A stretch of 64,000 bases of DNA, from NCBI GenBank assembly GCA_910583835.1, contig CAJTYM010000014.1, positions 18,742 through 82,741 of the forward strand, read 5' to 3'. The notes beneath the pieces are model-generated. The model saw only the letters and a program-made list of their open reading frames with translations, had not been told where the DNA came from and did not search any database. The translations under genes and the position numbers were made by a program. Shown piece by piece: positions 52,536 to 60,184 of this stretch (within the stretch, counting starts at the first letter, position 1; the number at the start of each line of letters is the position of its first letter). This DNA comes from an uncultured Lachnospiraceae bacterium. Lineage in GTDB: Bacteria; Bacillota; Clostridia; Lachnospirales; Lachnospiraceae.

Positions 52536-53438
52536 TTATAAAAAGACTTTCGGAAGGTCCTGCGATGGATTTTTCACCTTCACCGTCTTACTCTTATTGC
52601 CAGCTGCATCCTTTAAATACACTTCAAAGTAATCACATTCAACATCGCTATAATCTATGCTAATCAAAAAACAATTCCATTGGCTGCTCTTCACCGTCCC
52701 CAAATGACGCCATCCGTTGGAACCTTTGAAATAAATTTCCGTTCCCAGTTCACCTTTTACACGGACACTGCTGGAATCTACTTTTACCTTGGGCGCTTTC
52801 GGCGCAGTCGCATCCTTGACAGTTCTCGATACTATTTTTCCTCTGGCATTGCCTTTTTTCAGATAGAAATACAAAATCCCGCCGTCCTGCTTTGGTATCG
52901 TGATTGTTCTGTTTTCATCCTTCTTGAATTTTACAAGCTTCAACGTCTTCTTTTGATTCTTAACCACAAGCGTGGTACCTTTCTTACCGCTGACCCTGAC
53001 CGTTTGCGACTGGCTCGTAACCGTCTTCTGCACTTGGGGTTTGGCAATCGTTTTTACTAGTTCTTCCTTGGCAACAACAGGCAGCTTTGTCACTTTTTTC
53101 GTCACTGTTTTTCCTTTCTTGCCTGAATCCTTTGAAATCAGATAAAATTCTAATCTGCTGTTGCCTGGCTGTTTTTTAATCTTTATATTCTTCTTACCTT
53201 CCTCTTTATAAAATTTACGGTAGATGATATCCTCTCCATTTTTGACATGCAGGGTGGTCCAGTCATATACATAAACCGGAATCTGCGTGTCGTTCTCTGT
53301 AATTTCGCCTACCAGCACAGATGGGGTGTATTCACGCTCATTAGGTGGAATTTGCATTGCAGACACAGTCTGCAAATTCGCCATCAGCATTACTGATGCC
53401 AGCAGATATAAACCTAGCTTTTTCACTGCATTTTTCAT
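52536..53438 (-). CDS. Secreted beta-rich Lys-rich protein with Ig-like repeats
   Basis: A 300-residue protein with a signal peptide (about 1-27, cleavage after VSA). The mature part has at least three related segments of about 75-85 residues of the form RVSGKKGTTLVVKNQKKTLK, VRVKGELGTEIYFKGSNGWR, each ending in a YFYLKKGNARGK-like strand. These look like small bacterial Ig-like or Big_6 modules with very basic surfaces. It could bind cell wall or an anionic polymer. It follows the LytTR-controlled operon after a strong hairpin. Confidence 0.75.
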   Translation of the reverse strand: MKNAVKKLGLYLLASVMLMANLQTVSAMQIPPNEREYTPSVLVGEITENDTQIPVYVYDWTTLHVKNGEDIIYRKFYKEEGKKNIKIKKQPGNSRLEFYLISKDSGKKGKTVTKKVTKLPVVAKEELVKTIAKPQVQKTVTSQSQTVRVSGKKGTTLVVKNQKKTLKLVKFKKDENRTITIPKQDGGILYFYLKKGNARGKIVSRTVKDATAPKAPKVKVDSSSVRVKGELGTEIYFKGSNGWRHLGTVKSSQWNCFLISIDYSDVECDYFEVYLKDAAGNKSKTVKVKNPSQDLPKVFL

Positions 53439-53463
53439 GTTCTTACCTCCACACCTTTGACAG

Positions 53464-53502
53464 GGCAGTCCCCAATAACTTTCTAAATGATTGGGGACTG
53501 CC
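53464..53502. terminator. Stable hairpin between two secreted-protein genes
   Basis: GGCAGTCCCCAAT (53464-53476) and ATTGGGGACTGCC (53490-53502) form a perfect 13-bp stem, extended by outer CAG/CTG pairs. There is no T-run on either strand, so it may attenuate rather than stop transcription, or be a REP-like element. Confidence 0.55.
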
Positions 53503-53523
53503 TGTTATCCTACAACAAAACTT

Positions 53524-54339
53524 CTATTTCAGCCACGTAAGGGAGTAATCAAAACCGGATGCCGGAAACAATTTAGAAAGCACTATATAGTACGTTCCTG
53601 GCTCCGTTTTACGACTTCCACTATTTCTGATATATAAAGTGCCTTTTCCCTGTCCTTCATACATTCGATCCCAGGTTACCGTATGTTCTTTGTCATTAGA
53701 CTTATAGACCTGTACCTTAACGCAATCTGTGTTAGAACAGCTATCCCCTTTTGTGATTTTCACTCTCACCAATTCTTCTTTTGCGATTTTCAGTTTAAAA
53801 TACTGTCTTTGAGAAGGATAGGCTTCAAATCCAAAAATACCGCACTTTTTAACTCCTTTTTTGAGAACCTCGGCATTCGCAAATGAACTTCCCCCCAATT
53901 TTGCTTTCTTTGTAAACGTATATTTTGCTCTTGCAGTCTTTCTAGCCGCACATTTCAGCCTTAAATAGTAAGTTCCTGCCTTTCCTATATAATATGCTGC
54001 CTGCGGATTTGCTGCCTTAACCGTTGTTTCCTCACTCAACATCTTCTTCTGAGAATTAAACAGCGCCGTTTTTCCATTGCCCTCTAAACCCACAAATTTT
54101 AAAACCAGCTGTCCCGGACTTTTTACAGATATCTCATAATATTTATAAACATCTGTAACTTGCCCTAATGAATTAGAAGTGTTGGTATCCTGACTTTCCT
54201 TTCCTACAATTTTATTTTCTAAGCCAAATAACTTATCCTCTGCCGCTAGATTCCTTGCATAGGCAGTTTGAGTATTCACAAATACCATCAGACTCATGAC
54301 TGCCATAAGTACCGCTTTTCCTATTTTATTGCATTTCAT
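53524..54339 (-). CDS. Secreted protein with PPC-like beta domains
   Basis: A 271-residue protein with a signal peptide (about 1-28). The mature region holds two beta domains. One, about 60-150, has YYEISVKSPGQLVLKF and YYIGKAGTYYLRLKC. The other, about 155-270, has YFKLKIAKEELVRVKI and a final EPGTYYIVLSKL. This is the pattern of pre-peptidase C-terminal (PPC) domains that accompany secreted proteases. It starts 12 bp after the metalloprotease stop, so it likely serves that enzyme as a targeting or substrate-binding partner. Confidence 0.75.
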   Translation of the reverse strand: MKCNKIGKAVLMAVMSLMVFVNTQTAYARNLAAEDKLFGLENKIVGKESQDTNTSNSLGQVTDVYKYYEISVKSPGQLVLKFVGLEGNGKTALFNSQKKMLSEETTVKAANPQAAYYIGKAGTYYLRLKCAARKTARAKYTFTKKAKLGGSSFANAEVLKKGVKKCGIFGFEAYPSQRQYFKLKIAKEELVRVKITKGDSCSNTDCVKVQVYKSNDKEHTVTWDRMYEGQGKGTLYIRNSGSRKTEPGTYYIVLSKLFPASGFDYSLTWLK

Positions 54340-54351
54340 CTTATCTCTCCC

Positions 54352-54921
54352 CTACTTTCTTGTTGCATATTTTCCGCCTTTAATATCTGCTGCTGTGGGT
54401 TTTACTGCTTCACAACTTGTATAACCATACATCAATTTCCCTTTATTCCTAGAATTATATAAATCAAGCAATCCAAGTGTATGCCCCAGTTCGTGAGCAG
54501 CAGTTGACTTATTTATAATTGCTGGCACTCCATCCATTTTATCCGAATTAAATTTAATTTCAAATCTTACCAGTTTTCCCGTCGCCAGATTATCCCACTT
54601 TTCCGTATAGGCAACAGACGATGTATCTTTCGAGGTGCACATGCTAACTTTATTTGGCGAACTGCGGCTTCGTTTAAATGTGACAACGCCGCTCTCTTTC
54701 CAAACTCTTGCCCCATAAGTCATATAACTCTTATATTTTTTGTTAAGTGCATAATCATCAAATGTATTTGTTTTTTTTCTCAACTGGGTGGTTCCAACCA
54801 TATACCCGGCTTTTTCGCTCCCATATACAGCAATCGCGGCACATACAGTAGTCGCCGATATCATAACCAGCAGACAAACCAGCAAACAAGCATTTGCAAT
54901 TCTTTTCATTATCTTTGCCAT
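54352..54921 (-). CDS. Secreted zinc metalloprotease, snapalysin/matrixin-like
   Basis: A 189-residue secreted zincin with a signal peptide (about 1-29). The zinc motif is H143-E-L-G-H147-x-x-G-x-x-D153, using Asp as third ligand as in snapalysin (M7) rather than the His of matrixins, with a Met-turn candidate at M164 (KLMYGY). A compact catalytic domain of about 160 residues without prodomain is typical of M7 enzymes. It lies between a secreted protein gene and the PPC protein gene, all apparently on the LytTR-driven transcript. The likely role is extracellular proteolysis of host or dietary proteins, or processing of the nearby peptide. The substrate is unknown. Confidence 0.85.
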   Translation of the reverse strand: MAKIMKRIANACLLVCLLVMISATTVCAAIAVYGSEKAGYMVGTTQLRKKTNTFDDYALNKKYKSYMTYGARVWKESGVVTFKRSRSSPNKVSMCTSKDTSSVAYTEKWDNLATGKLVRFEIKFNSDKMDGVPAIINKSTAAHELGHTLGLLDLYNSRNKGKLMYGYTSCEAVKPTAADIKGGKYATRK

Positions 54922-54922
54922 C

Positions 54923-55537
54923 CTATTGCACCTCCTCTATATAGTCAATCAAATCAGCTTTCTTCAGGATCTCCGAATCATAAGGCAATTCTGCCTCTTT
55001 CAGCCTTACTGCTTGATTCCAACTCCTTGCCGAATCATAAGTATCTATTCCAGCTTCTTCTGCGGCAAGTTCTCCGGTTGGCAAGGTTTCTACCGCCTGA
55101 TTCCCTGAGACAAAATACTCCTTTAAAACCCAATAAGAATTATTATTATCCGGTAAAGATACCGTCTTTTTCATGACCAAAATATACCGTTCCCCTTCTT
55201 GAAACAATGGCGTATCGCTCATAGGCATCTGCCTTGTGCCGTCTTGCAAAACTTTTATTTCTTCCGGCAGTTCTCCTTTATATGACTTAATCACACTGGC
55301 TTTGTGAAGCGTCTGTGGAATTTCATTGTTATATTCTTCAACTATTCCATTGATTTTAATTTCTGCAACTGCATCTGCCTGTTCAACACTGTCGTCCAAA
55401 GCGCATTCTTCCCTGGAAGCACTGATAACACATCGCAGATTCTCCTCCGTCTTTGCAGAAAGATACGTTCTTGTCCCCATTGCGCTTGATATAACGGTAA
55501 AAGCTATTACGGCTGCTAAGATTATTTTTTTCCTCAT
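54923..55537 (-). CDS. Exported protein of unknown function in the LytTR-driven operon
   Basis: A 204-residue protein with a single N-terminal hydrophobic segment (about 5-22), probably a signal anchor. The exported domain contains VAEIKINGIVEEYNNEIPQT, ASVIKSYKGELPEEIKVLQD and GERYILVMKK, a beta-rich OB-like pattern seen in unassigned Firmicutes exported proteins. AGGAGGAG precedes the ATG. It follows the 18-residue peptide by 51 bp with no hairpin between, and precedes the metalloprotease gene by 1 bp, so all three are likely on one transcript. Confidence 0.7.
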   Translation of the reverse strand: MRKKIILAAVIAFTVISSAMGTRTYLSAKTEENLRCVISASREECALDDSVEQADAVAEIKINGIVEEYNNEIPQTLHKASVIKSYKGELPEEIKVLQDGTRQMPMSDTPLFQEGERYILVMKKTVSLPDNNNSYWVLKEYFVSGNQAVETLPTGELAAEEAGIDTYDSARSWNQAVRLKEAELPYDSEILKKADLIDYIEEVQ

Positions 55538-55588
55538 CTGTAACTCCTCCTGTCCCTACATAACTAATAAATTACAAAACACCACTCC

Positions 55589-55645
55589 CTATTTCCAAAT
55601 CTTACGAAACCAGTGCCAAAGCCAATGATTACCTGACAACACCAT
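55589..55645 (-). CDS. 18-residue Trp-rich cationic peptide, candidate signal or antimicrobial
   Basis: The frame from ATG 55645 encodes MVLSGNHWLWHWFRKIWK, with four Trp, two His and four basic Lys/Arg residues. A near-perfect Shine-Dalgarno (GGGAGGTGA) ends 5 bp before the ATG. Two further in-frame ATGs (55672, 55669) would give 26-27 residues, but they overlap the predicted -10 box and cannot be translated from the predicted promoter. The gene sits directly downstream of LytTR direct repeats and a promoter, and upstream of secreted-protein genes. No Cys for an AgrD-type thiolactone and no double-glycine leader are present. Unmodified linear signal, formyl-Met peptide or membrane-active peptide are all possible. 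Confidence 0.6.
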   Translation of the reverse strand: MVLSGNHWLWHWFRKIWK

Positions 55646-55667
55646 TCCCCTCACCTCCCTTTTCTCC

Positions 55668-55697
55668 ATCATAAATCTTCCTACCTTGGATTTGCAA
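55668..55697 (-). promoter_or_regulatory. LytTR-dependent promoter of the peptide operon
   Basis: TTGCAA (55697-55692) and TATGAT (55673-55668) are 18 bp apart on the minus strand. The proximal LytTR box ends 10 bp upstream of the -35, the usual place for an activator of the AgrA/ComE class. Transcription would start near 55661, leaving a short leader with the strong ribosome site of the 18-residue peptide. Confidence 0.6.
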
Positions 55698-55707
55698 GAG
55701 AAAAGGA

Positions 55708-55736
55708 ATGAACGGTCGTTTTGGGGAACGAACGGT
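55708..55736 (-). promoter_or_regulatory. Two LytTR direct-repeat boxes
   Basis: On the minus strand ACCGTTCGT (55736-55728) and ACCGTTCAT (55716-55708) each fit the AgrA-type 9-base LytTR consensus and repeat with a 20-bp period (11-bp gap). They lie just after the GHKL kinase gene. The LytTR regulator encoded upstream is the obvious binder. Confidence 0.72.
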
Positions 55737-57058
55737 CATTTTTTAGATAAACCAAACACAATCCGTACCATAAATCTGCCCTCTGTACTTTCAAACAGAA
55801 TCTGTCCATGGTTCTTTCGCACTGCATCCTTGATATTTATGATGCCATATCCGTGATTTTCCGCATCTTTTTTGGACGTAGTGCGCCCCAGTTTTTCTAC
55901 CTTGACCAAACCATGACAGGGATTTTCTGCTTCTATCACCAGCTTCTCATCCAGAGAGCGAATTTGCAGATGAATATATCTCCTCTCTTCCTCGACTTGT
56001 CTGCATGCCTCTATGCTGTTTGACAACAGATTGGAAAATATCGTGCATAAATCAAAATCCCCGATTGGCAATCCGTCCGGCAGCGCCCCCTCAATCTGCC
56101 ACTGGATGGACTGTACTTCTGACCCGGACTGCAGTTGATACAAAACAGCATCCACAATCTCATGGTTCACGGACACAGACTTCCTAATTGACTGTTCTAC
56201 ATGTGACTGCATCTCTTCCAGATAATTTTGCGCTTTCTGATACTCCCCATTCTCTAAATGATAGTGCAAAATATTCATATGATTCCGTATGTCATGGCGT
56301 ATCTTCCGTGTCTCTCTGGCATTGTCGCGCACCGTCCTTACATAATTTCTGGCAATCTGCAGATATTGTTCCTTCAGTCTGCTTTCCTCCTTATACCTTT
56401 TCCTGAAAACGTCCAGCACAACGCAGCCAATGCCCAAGCCATAAAACACAAGGCTAACAACTACCGCACATAAAGAAATAAAATTGGCCAATCCTGCATT
56501 TTCATATCCCCTGCTGACACTATCTACAAAATTATGTGTCATAGTAGCCGTAAATGCACAGATACTCCCAACAACGAAATACAATGTTGGCAAGTTATGT
56601 AAAATTTCTTTATACCCTGTTATTTTTCTCATCAAACAAATTGTTAAAATCCCCGCTGTTACAATTGTAACAATTCCTCGCATAATAGGATACATTTCAT
56701 AAGTTTCCCATATATCTGCATTTTTCCCTGAAATTTCACAAACGAATAAATTGATGATGAAATATGGCAAACCAAGATACATCAAACTGCATATGTAAAT
56801 CGCAATCCGGCGAAACCATTTTCCTTCTGTCCAAAGCAGCCAGATAGCTGGTGTCAGCAACATACCGAACGCTCCCACAGATAAATCCTCGTATTGTTCC
56901 CAATTTCCCCCTAGGCAAAATCCTATGCACAGCAACAATCCACCGATAAAAGGCAGCTTCTTTTTTGTGAGAGGGACACAAAATATCCCACACATCATCA
57001 CTCCTGTTTCCAGCACATTTATCAAGTTTAATAAAATATTAATTATCATCTCTCCCAT
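55736..57058 (-). CDS. AgrC-like GHKL sensor histidine kinase
   Basis: A 440-residue kinase with six or seven N-terminal TM segments (about 5-215), typical of peptide-sensing HPK10 kinases. A dimerisation helix carries the phospho-His in KIRHDIRNHMNILHYHL (about 265). A GHKL ATPase domain follows (about 325-438), with NLLSNSIEACRQ and HGYGIINIKDAV. It is encoded 5 bp after the LytTR regulator gene and is its partner. The multi-TM sensor in this class binds small extracellular peptides, consistent with the tiny peptide gene just downstream. Confidence 0.92.
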   Translation of the reverse strand: MGEMIINILLNLINVLETGVMMCGIFCVPLTKKKLPFIGGLLLCIGFCLGGNWEQYEDLSVGAFGMLLTPAIWLLWTEGKWFRRIAIYICSLMYLGLPYFIINLFVCEISGKNADIWETYEMYPIMRGIVTIVTAGILTICLMRKITGYKEILHNLPTLYFVVGSICAFTATMTHNFVDSVSRGYENAGLANFISLCAVVVSLVFYGLGIGCVVLDVFRKRYKEESRLKEQYLQIARNYVRTVRDNARETRKIRHDIRNHMNILHYHLENGEYQKAQNYLEEMQSHVEQSIRKSVSVNHEIVDAVLYQLQSGSEVQSIQWQIEGALPDGLPIGDFDLCTIFSNLLSNSIEACRQVEEERRYIHLQIRSLDEKLVIEAENPCHGLVKVEKLGRTTSKKDAENHGYGIINIKDAVRKNHGQILFESTEGRFMVRIVFGLSKK

Positions 57059-57063
57059 ATCCC

Positions 57064-57762
57064 TTACCTCGCTTTGCGGATAATATACGCCAGATATGCC
57101 TCCTTCAGTTCCTTTGCCTTTCTCCTGCTCACCGGAATGCTCTCTCCATTTTTCAGGCGGATATTCTGGTTGGCATCCGAAATGTTTGCCAGATTGACCA
57201 GATAGCTCTTGTGGCAGCGGAAAAAGGATTCCTTCCCCAGCAGCTCCTCCAACTGCTGCAATCCCATATCGCAGAACGATTCCACATTTTGCCCCACCAT
57301 ACGGCTATACTTCTTCTCCGCCACAAAATACAGAATATCTTTCTTCTTTACTGTCATTTCACCCTGAACTCCATTTATCACAAGAAGCTGCTCTTCCTCC
57401 AAATCTTCCAGCACACGCAGCAGGTATTTCTCCAGCTTATCTGCTGCTACCGGTTTCTCCAAAAATCCATAGACATTCCTGCCAAATGCTTCCGGCATCT
57501 CTTCCATATGGCTGGTCACAAAAATTATCCTGATATCCTCTCCCCCCTGAAGTTCTTCTTTCAGCTGAATCCCTGACATATCTTTCATTTCTATATCCAG
57601 AAACAGCAAGTGTATCTCGTCCCCTTGATTCAGGAAATCCTCTCCCGATTCATACTCCCATAATTCAAAACCCAGGCTGTTTTCCTCAAAATACTGCTCC
57701 AGTATTTCTTTTAACTGCTCACGGCAGACTTTTTCATCATCGCAGATTCCTATCTTTATCAT
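57064..57762 (-). CDS. AgrA-like LytTR response regulator
   Basis: A 232-residue regulator. The receiver (about 1-120) has IGICDDEKVC and the phospho-Asp in LLFLDIEMKD. The LytTR DNA-binding domain (about 130-228) has FFRCHKSYLVNLANI and ESIPVSRRKAKELKEAYLAY. Such proteins bind pairs of 9-bp direct repeats; the pair at 55708-55736 is the nearest candidate. It is the first gene of the regulator-kinase operon, with GGGGGTGTGAGGG upstream of the ATG. Confidence 0.94.
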   Translation of the reverse strand: MIKIGICDDEKVCREQLKEILEQYFEENSLGFELWEYESGEDFLNQGDEIHLLFLDIEMKDMSGIQLKEELQGGEDIRIIFVTSHMEEMPEAFGRNVYGFLEKPVAADKLEKYLLRVLEDLEEEQLLVINGVQGEMTVKKKDILYFVAEKKYSRMVGQNVESFCDMGLQQLEELLGKESFFRCHKSYLVNLANISDANQNIRLKNGESIPVSRRKAKELKEAYLAYIIRKAR

Positions 57763-57802
57763 CCCTCACACCCCCAAGATATGATGCTGACCAGGAGAAC
57801 AA

Positions 57803-57830
57803 TCCCCGGCTTCCTTACGGCTGCCGGGGA
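57803..57830 (-). terminator. GC-rich hairpin after secDF
   Basis: TCCCCGGC (57803-57810) and GCCGGGGA (57823-57830) form a perfect stem, followed on the minus strand by TTGTT. It lies between secDF and the LytTR regulator gene. It shares the CAGTCCCC motif with the hairpin at 53464-53502. Confidence 0.5.
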
Positions 57831-57863
57831 CTGTCCCTGTTGATAAGCTATCAAATAGATATA

Positions 57864-60011
57864 CTAATTTTTAGAAAATTTCACTTTAAATACATACCAC
57901 AACGCTCCAGTAATACATACGGAAGAGTATCCACCGCAGATAATACCTGCCATCAGCGGAAGCGCAAATTCCCGAATGGAACTTACACCCAGGATAAACA
58001 GGACAAATACCATGATAAAGGTCGTCAAGGAAGTATTGATACTTCTGGTAAGCGTCTGGGTGATGCTTCGGTTGGCAACTTCCATCAGGCTTTCCGGGTC
58101 TTTCTTCTTCGCAGTGCCCAGATTCTCACGGATACGGTCAAAAATGACAATCGTGGCATTGATGGAGTAACCTACAATCGTCAGCATACATGCGATAAAG
58201 GTATTACCTACAGAAATTCTGGCAACCGCATAGAATGCCAATACTACAAGCACGTCATGGACTAACGCAATGACCGCGCTGCCCGCAAAACGGATATCCT
58301 TAAAACGGAACCAAATATATATCAACATGCAGATTGTGGCAATGATTACTGCCCATACAGCATCGGAACGCATTTCAGAACTGATGGTCGAGCTGATATT
58401 CTCTGCAATGATTCCTTTCTCATCTACGCCAAATTCATCTATCAACGCCTGATTCAGCGCCTCACGTTCGGAAAGTTCCAAGGAACGCGTCTTGATGACA
58501 ACCTGGTTGCTTCCCTCAATCTTCTGGGTCTGGGTATTGGGATCATTGGTCACTTTCTCGACCACAGGCACTATCTTCTGGTCAATCTCTTCAATGCTGT
58601 AATCCTCATTGAATGTAACCGTGGTAGAAGTACCGCCCACAAAATCCAGGCTGTAATTCAGTATATTATTGCCCTGGCTGCTGTTGATTCCCATTCCCAC
58701 AAATCCGCCGACAATCAATACACCGGAGATTGCAAAAAAGATTGCTTTCTTGCCGAGGAAATTGATGGTATTCATCTCTTTCGCCTTACCATAGAACTTG
58801 GCATCCTGCAGGCCTAAAGCATAGAAACATTTCATCAGCCAGCGCGTCACTACCAAGGCAGTGAACATGGAAAGCACAATACCGATTCCCAATGTGTAGG
58901 CAAATCCTTTTACTGGACCGGAACCGCGCATTCCCAAAACTACCGCTGCAATCAAAGTCGTGATGTTGCCGTCCACAATCGCGGACAATGCCTTTTCATA
59001 GCCAAGCTTGATGGCTGTGTTGACTGTCTTTCCTGCCGCTATCTCCTCGCGGATACGCGCAAAAATGATAACGTTGGCATCGACTGCCATACCAATGGAC
59101 AAGATGATACCTGCGATACCCGGCAAGGTGAGCGTTATGTCAAAAATCCATAATGCATATACCGTCAATGCTGAATACAACACAAGCGCAAGGCTGGCTG
59201 TAAATCCCGGAAGCCGATATATAACCATCATAAAAATCATTACCAGTATCAGACCGATAACTGCCGCCATCAAGCTGGTGGAGATTGCCTCCTCACCGAG
59301 CTGCGCGCCTACAACCTTAGAATTCAGTTCTTCCAGTTCCAGTGACAAAGAACCGATACGGATAACGGAAGCAAGATTTTCTGCTGCTTCCAGGCTTTCC
59401 ATTCCTTCAATCTGCGCCCTGCCGCCGCTGATGGCTGAGTTCACAGACGGTGCGCTGATAACCTCGCCGTCATAGACAATCGGCATCGTCTTGCCGACAT
59501 TTGCCGCCGTCGCCTGCTCAAACTTGACAGCTCCTTCGTCTGTCAGCGTCAGTTCTACAATATATTCCGTCTTGCCCGTTGTCTGGTCTTTATATGGCAC
59601 ACCCTGGGCATTCTGGATATCTGTACCGCTTACGAGGACATTTCCATCCTCATCCTGAAATTCCATGGAACCAGGCTTACCTAACTCCTCCAGGATTGAG
59701 TTCGCGTCAGAAACACCCGGAATCTCAATATTGATTCGGTCGCCGCCCTCCTGGTACACGCTCGCCTCAGTACTGTAAACCTCCACACGTTTCTGCAGCT
59801 TGTAGATAGTGTCCGCCATATCTTCGCTTGACGGATTATCCTCCACTGCCCTGTAGGTGATGCTGACACCGCCCGCAAGGTCGAGTCCCAGCTTGATATT
59901 ACGGTTCTCTCCTACGCCAACCGTTGAGATAATGGTTCCGGCGTACCAGGACATGCCTGCCATAATCACCAAAATCAGAACCAATATCCCCGCTGCTTTT
60001 CCTTTTTTCAT
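57864..60011 (-). CDS. secDF: Fused SecD-SecF protein-export accessory subunit
   Basis: A 715-residue protein in which SecD (about 1-410) and SecF (about 420-715) are joined. It has two sets of six TM segments and large extracytoplasmic loops. SecD signatures are LGLDLAGGVSITYRAVED, ISGGRAQIEGM and AVDANVIIFARIREEI; the SecF half has VGGTSTTVTFN and YSINATIVIFDRIRENL. It uses the proton-motive force to pull exported proteins out of the SecYEG channel. The ATG at 60011 follows CAGGAGAGG. It lies downstream of the SCIFF maturase, an arrangement common in Clostridia. Confidence 0.96.
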   Translation of the reverse strand: MKKGKAAGILVLILVIMAGMSWYAGTIISTVGVGENRNIKLGLDLAGGVSITYRAVEDNPSSEDMADTIYKLQKRVEVYSTEASVYQEGGDRINIEIPGVSDANSILEELGKPGSMEFQDEDGNVLVSGTDIQNAQGVPYKDQTTGKTEYIVELTLTDEGAVKFEQATAANVGKTMPIVYDGEVISAPSVNSAISGGRAQIEGMESLEAAENLASVIRIGSLSLELEELNSKVVGAQLGEEAISTSLMAAVIGLILVMIFMMVIYRLPGFTASLALVLYSALTVYALWIFDITLTLPGIAGIILSIGMAVDANVIIFARIREEIAAGKTVNTAIKLGYEKALSAIVDGNITTLIAAVVLGMRGSGPVKGFAYTLGIGIVLSMFTALVVTRWLMKCFYALGLQDAKFYGKAKEMNTINFLGKKAIFFAISGVLIVGGFVGMGINSSQGNNILNYSLDFVGGTSTTVTFNEDYSIEEIDQKIVPVVEKVTNDPNTQTQKIEGSNQVVIKTRSLELSEREALNQALIDEFGVDEKGIIAENISSTISSEMRSDAVWAVIIATICMLIYIWFRFKDIRFAGSAVIALVHDVLVVLAFYAVARISVGNTFIACMLTIVGYSINATIVIFDRIRENLGTAKKKDPESLMEVANRSITQTLTRSINTSLTTFIMVFVLFILGVSSIREFALPLMAGIICGGYSSVCITGALWYVFKVKFSKN

Positions 60012-60184
60012 GATTTTCCTCTCCTGTCTTCTCTCTTCCGGCTGCTGCAATCCTTCTGACGGCTGCTGCCGGTTTTAATATCTACCAGATAATTGCTCCG
60101 GTACAAGGCCTAAGGCATTTTCCCACTTGGTGGGCTCCCCTATGACCAGCCATATTACCTCGATGCTGCCTGAAGCGAATCTGC

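Noticed and set aside
55589..55672. 27-residue version of the Trp-rich peptide
   Set aside because: Its upstream ATGs lie within the predicted -10 box and have a weaker ribosome site; the 18-residue form has a near-perfect one.
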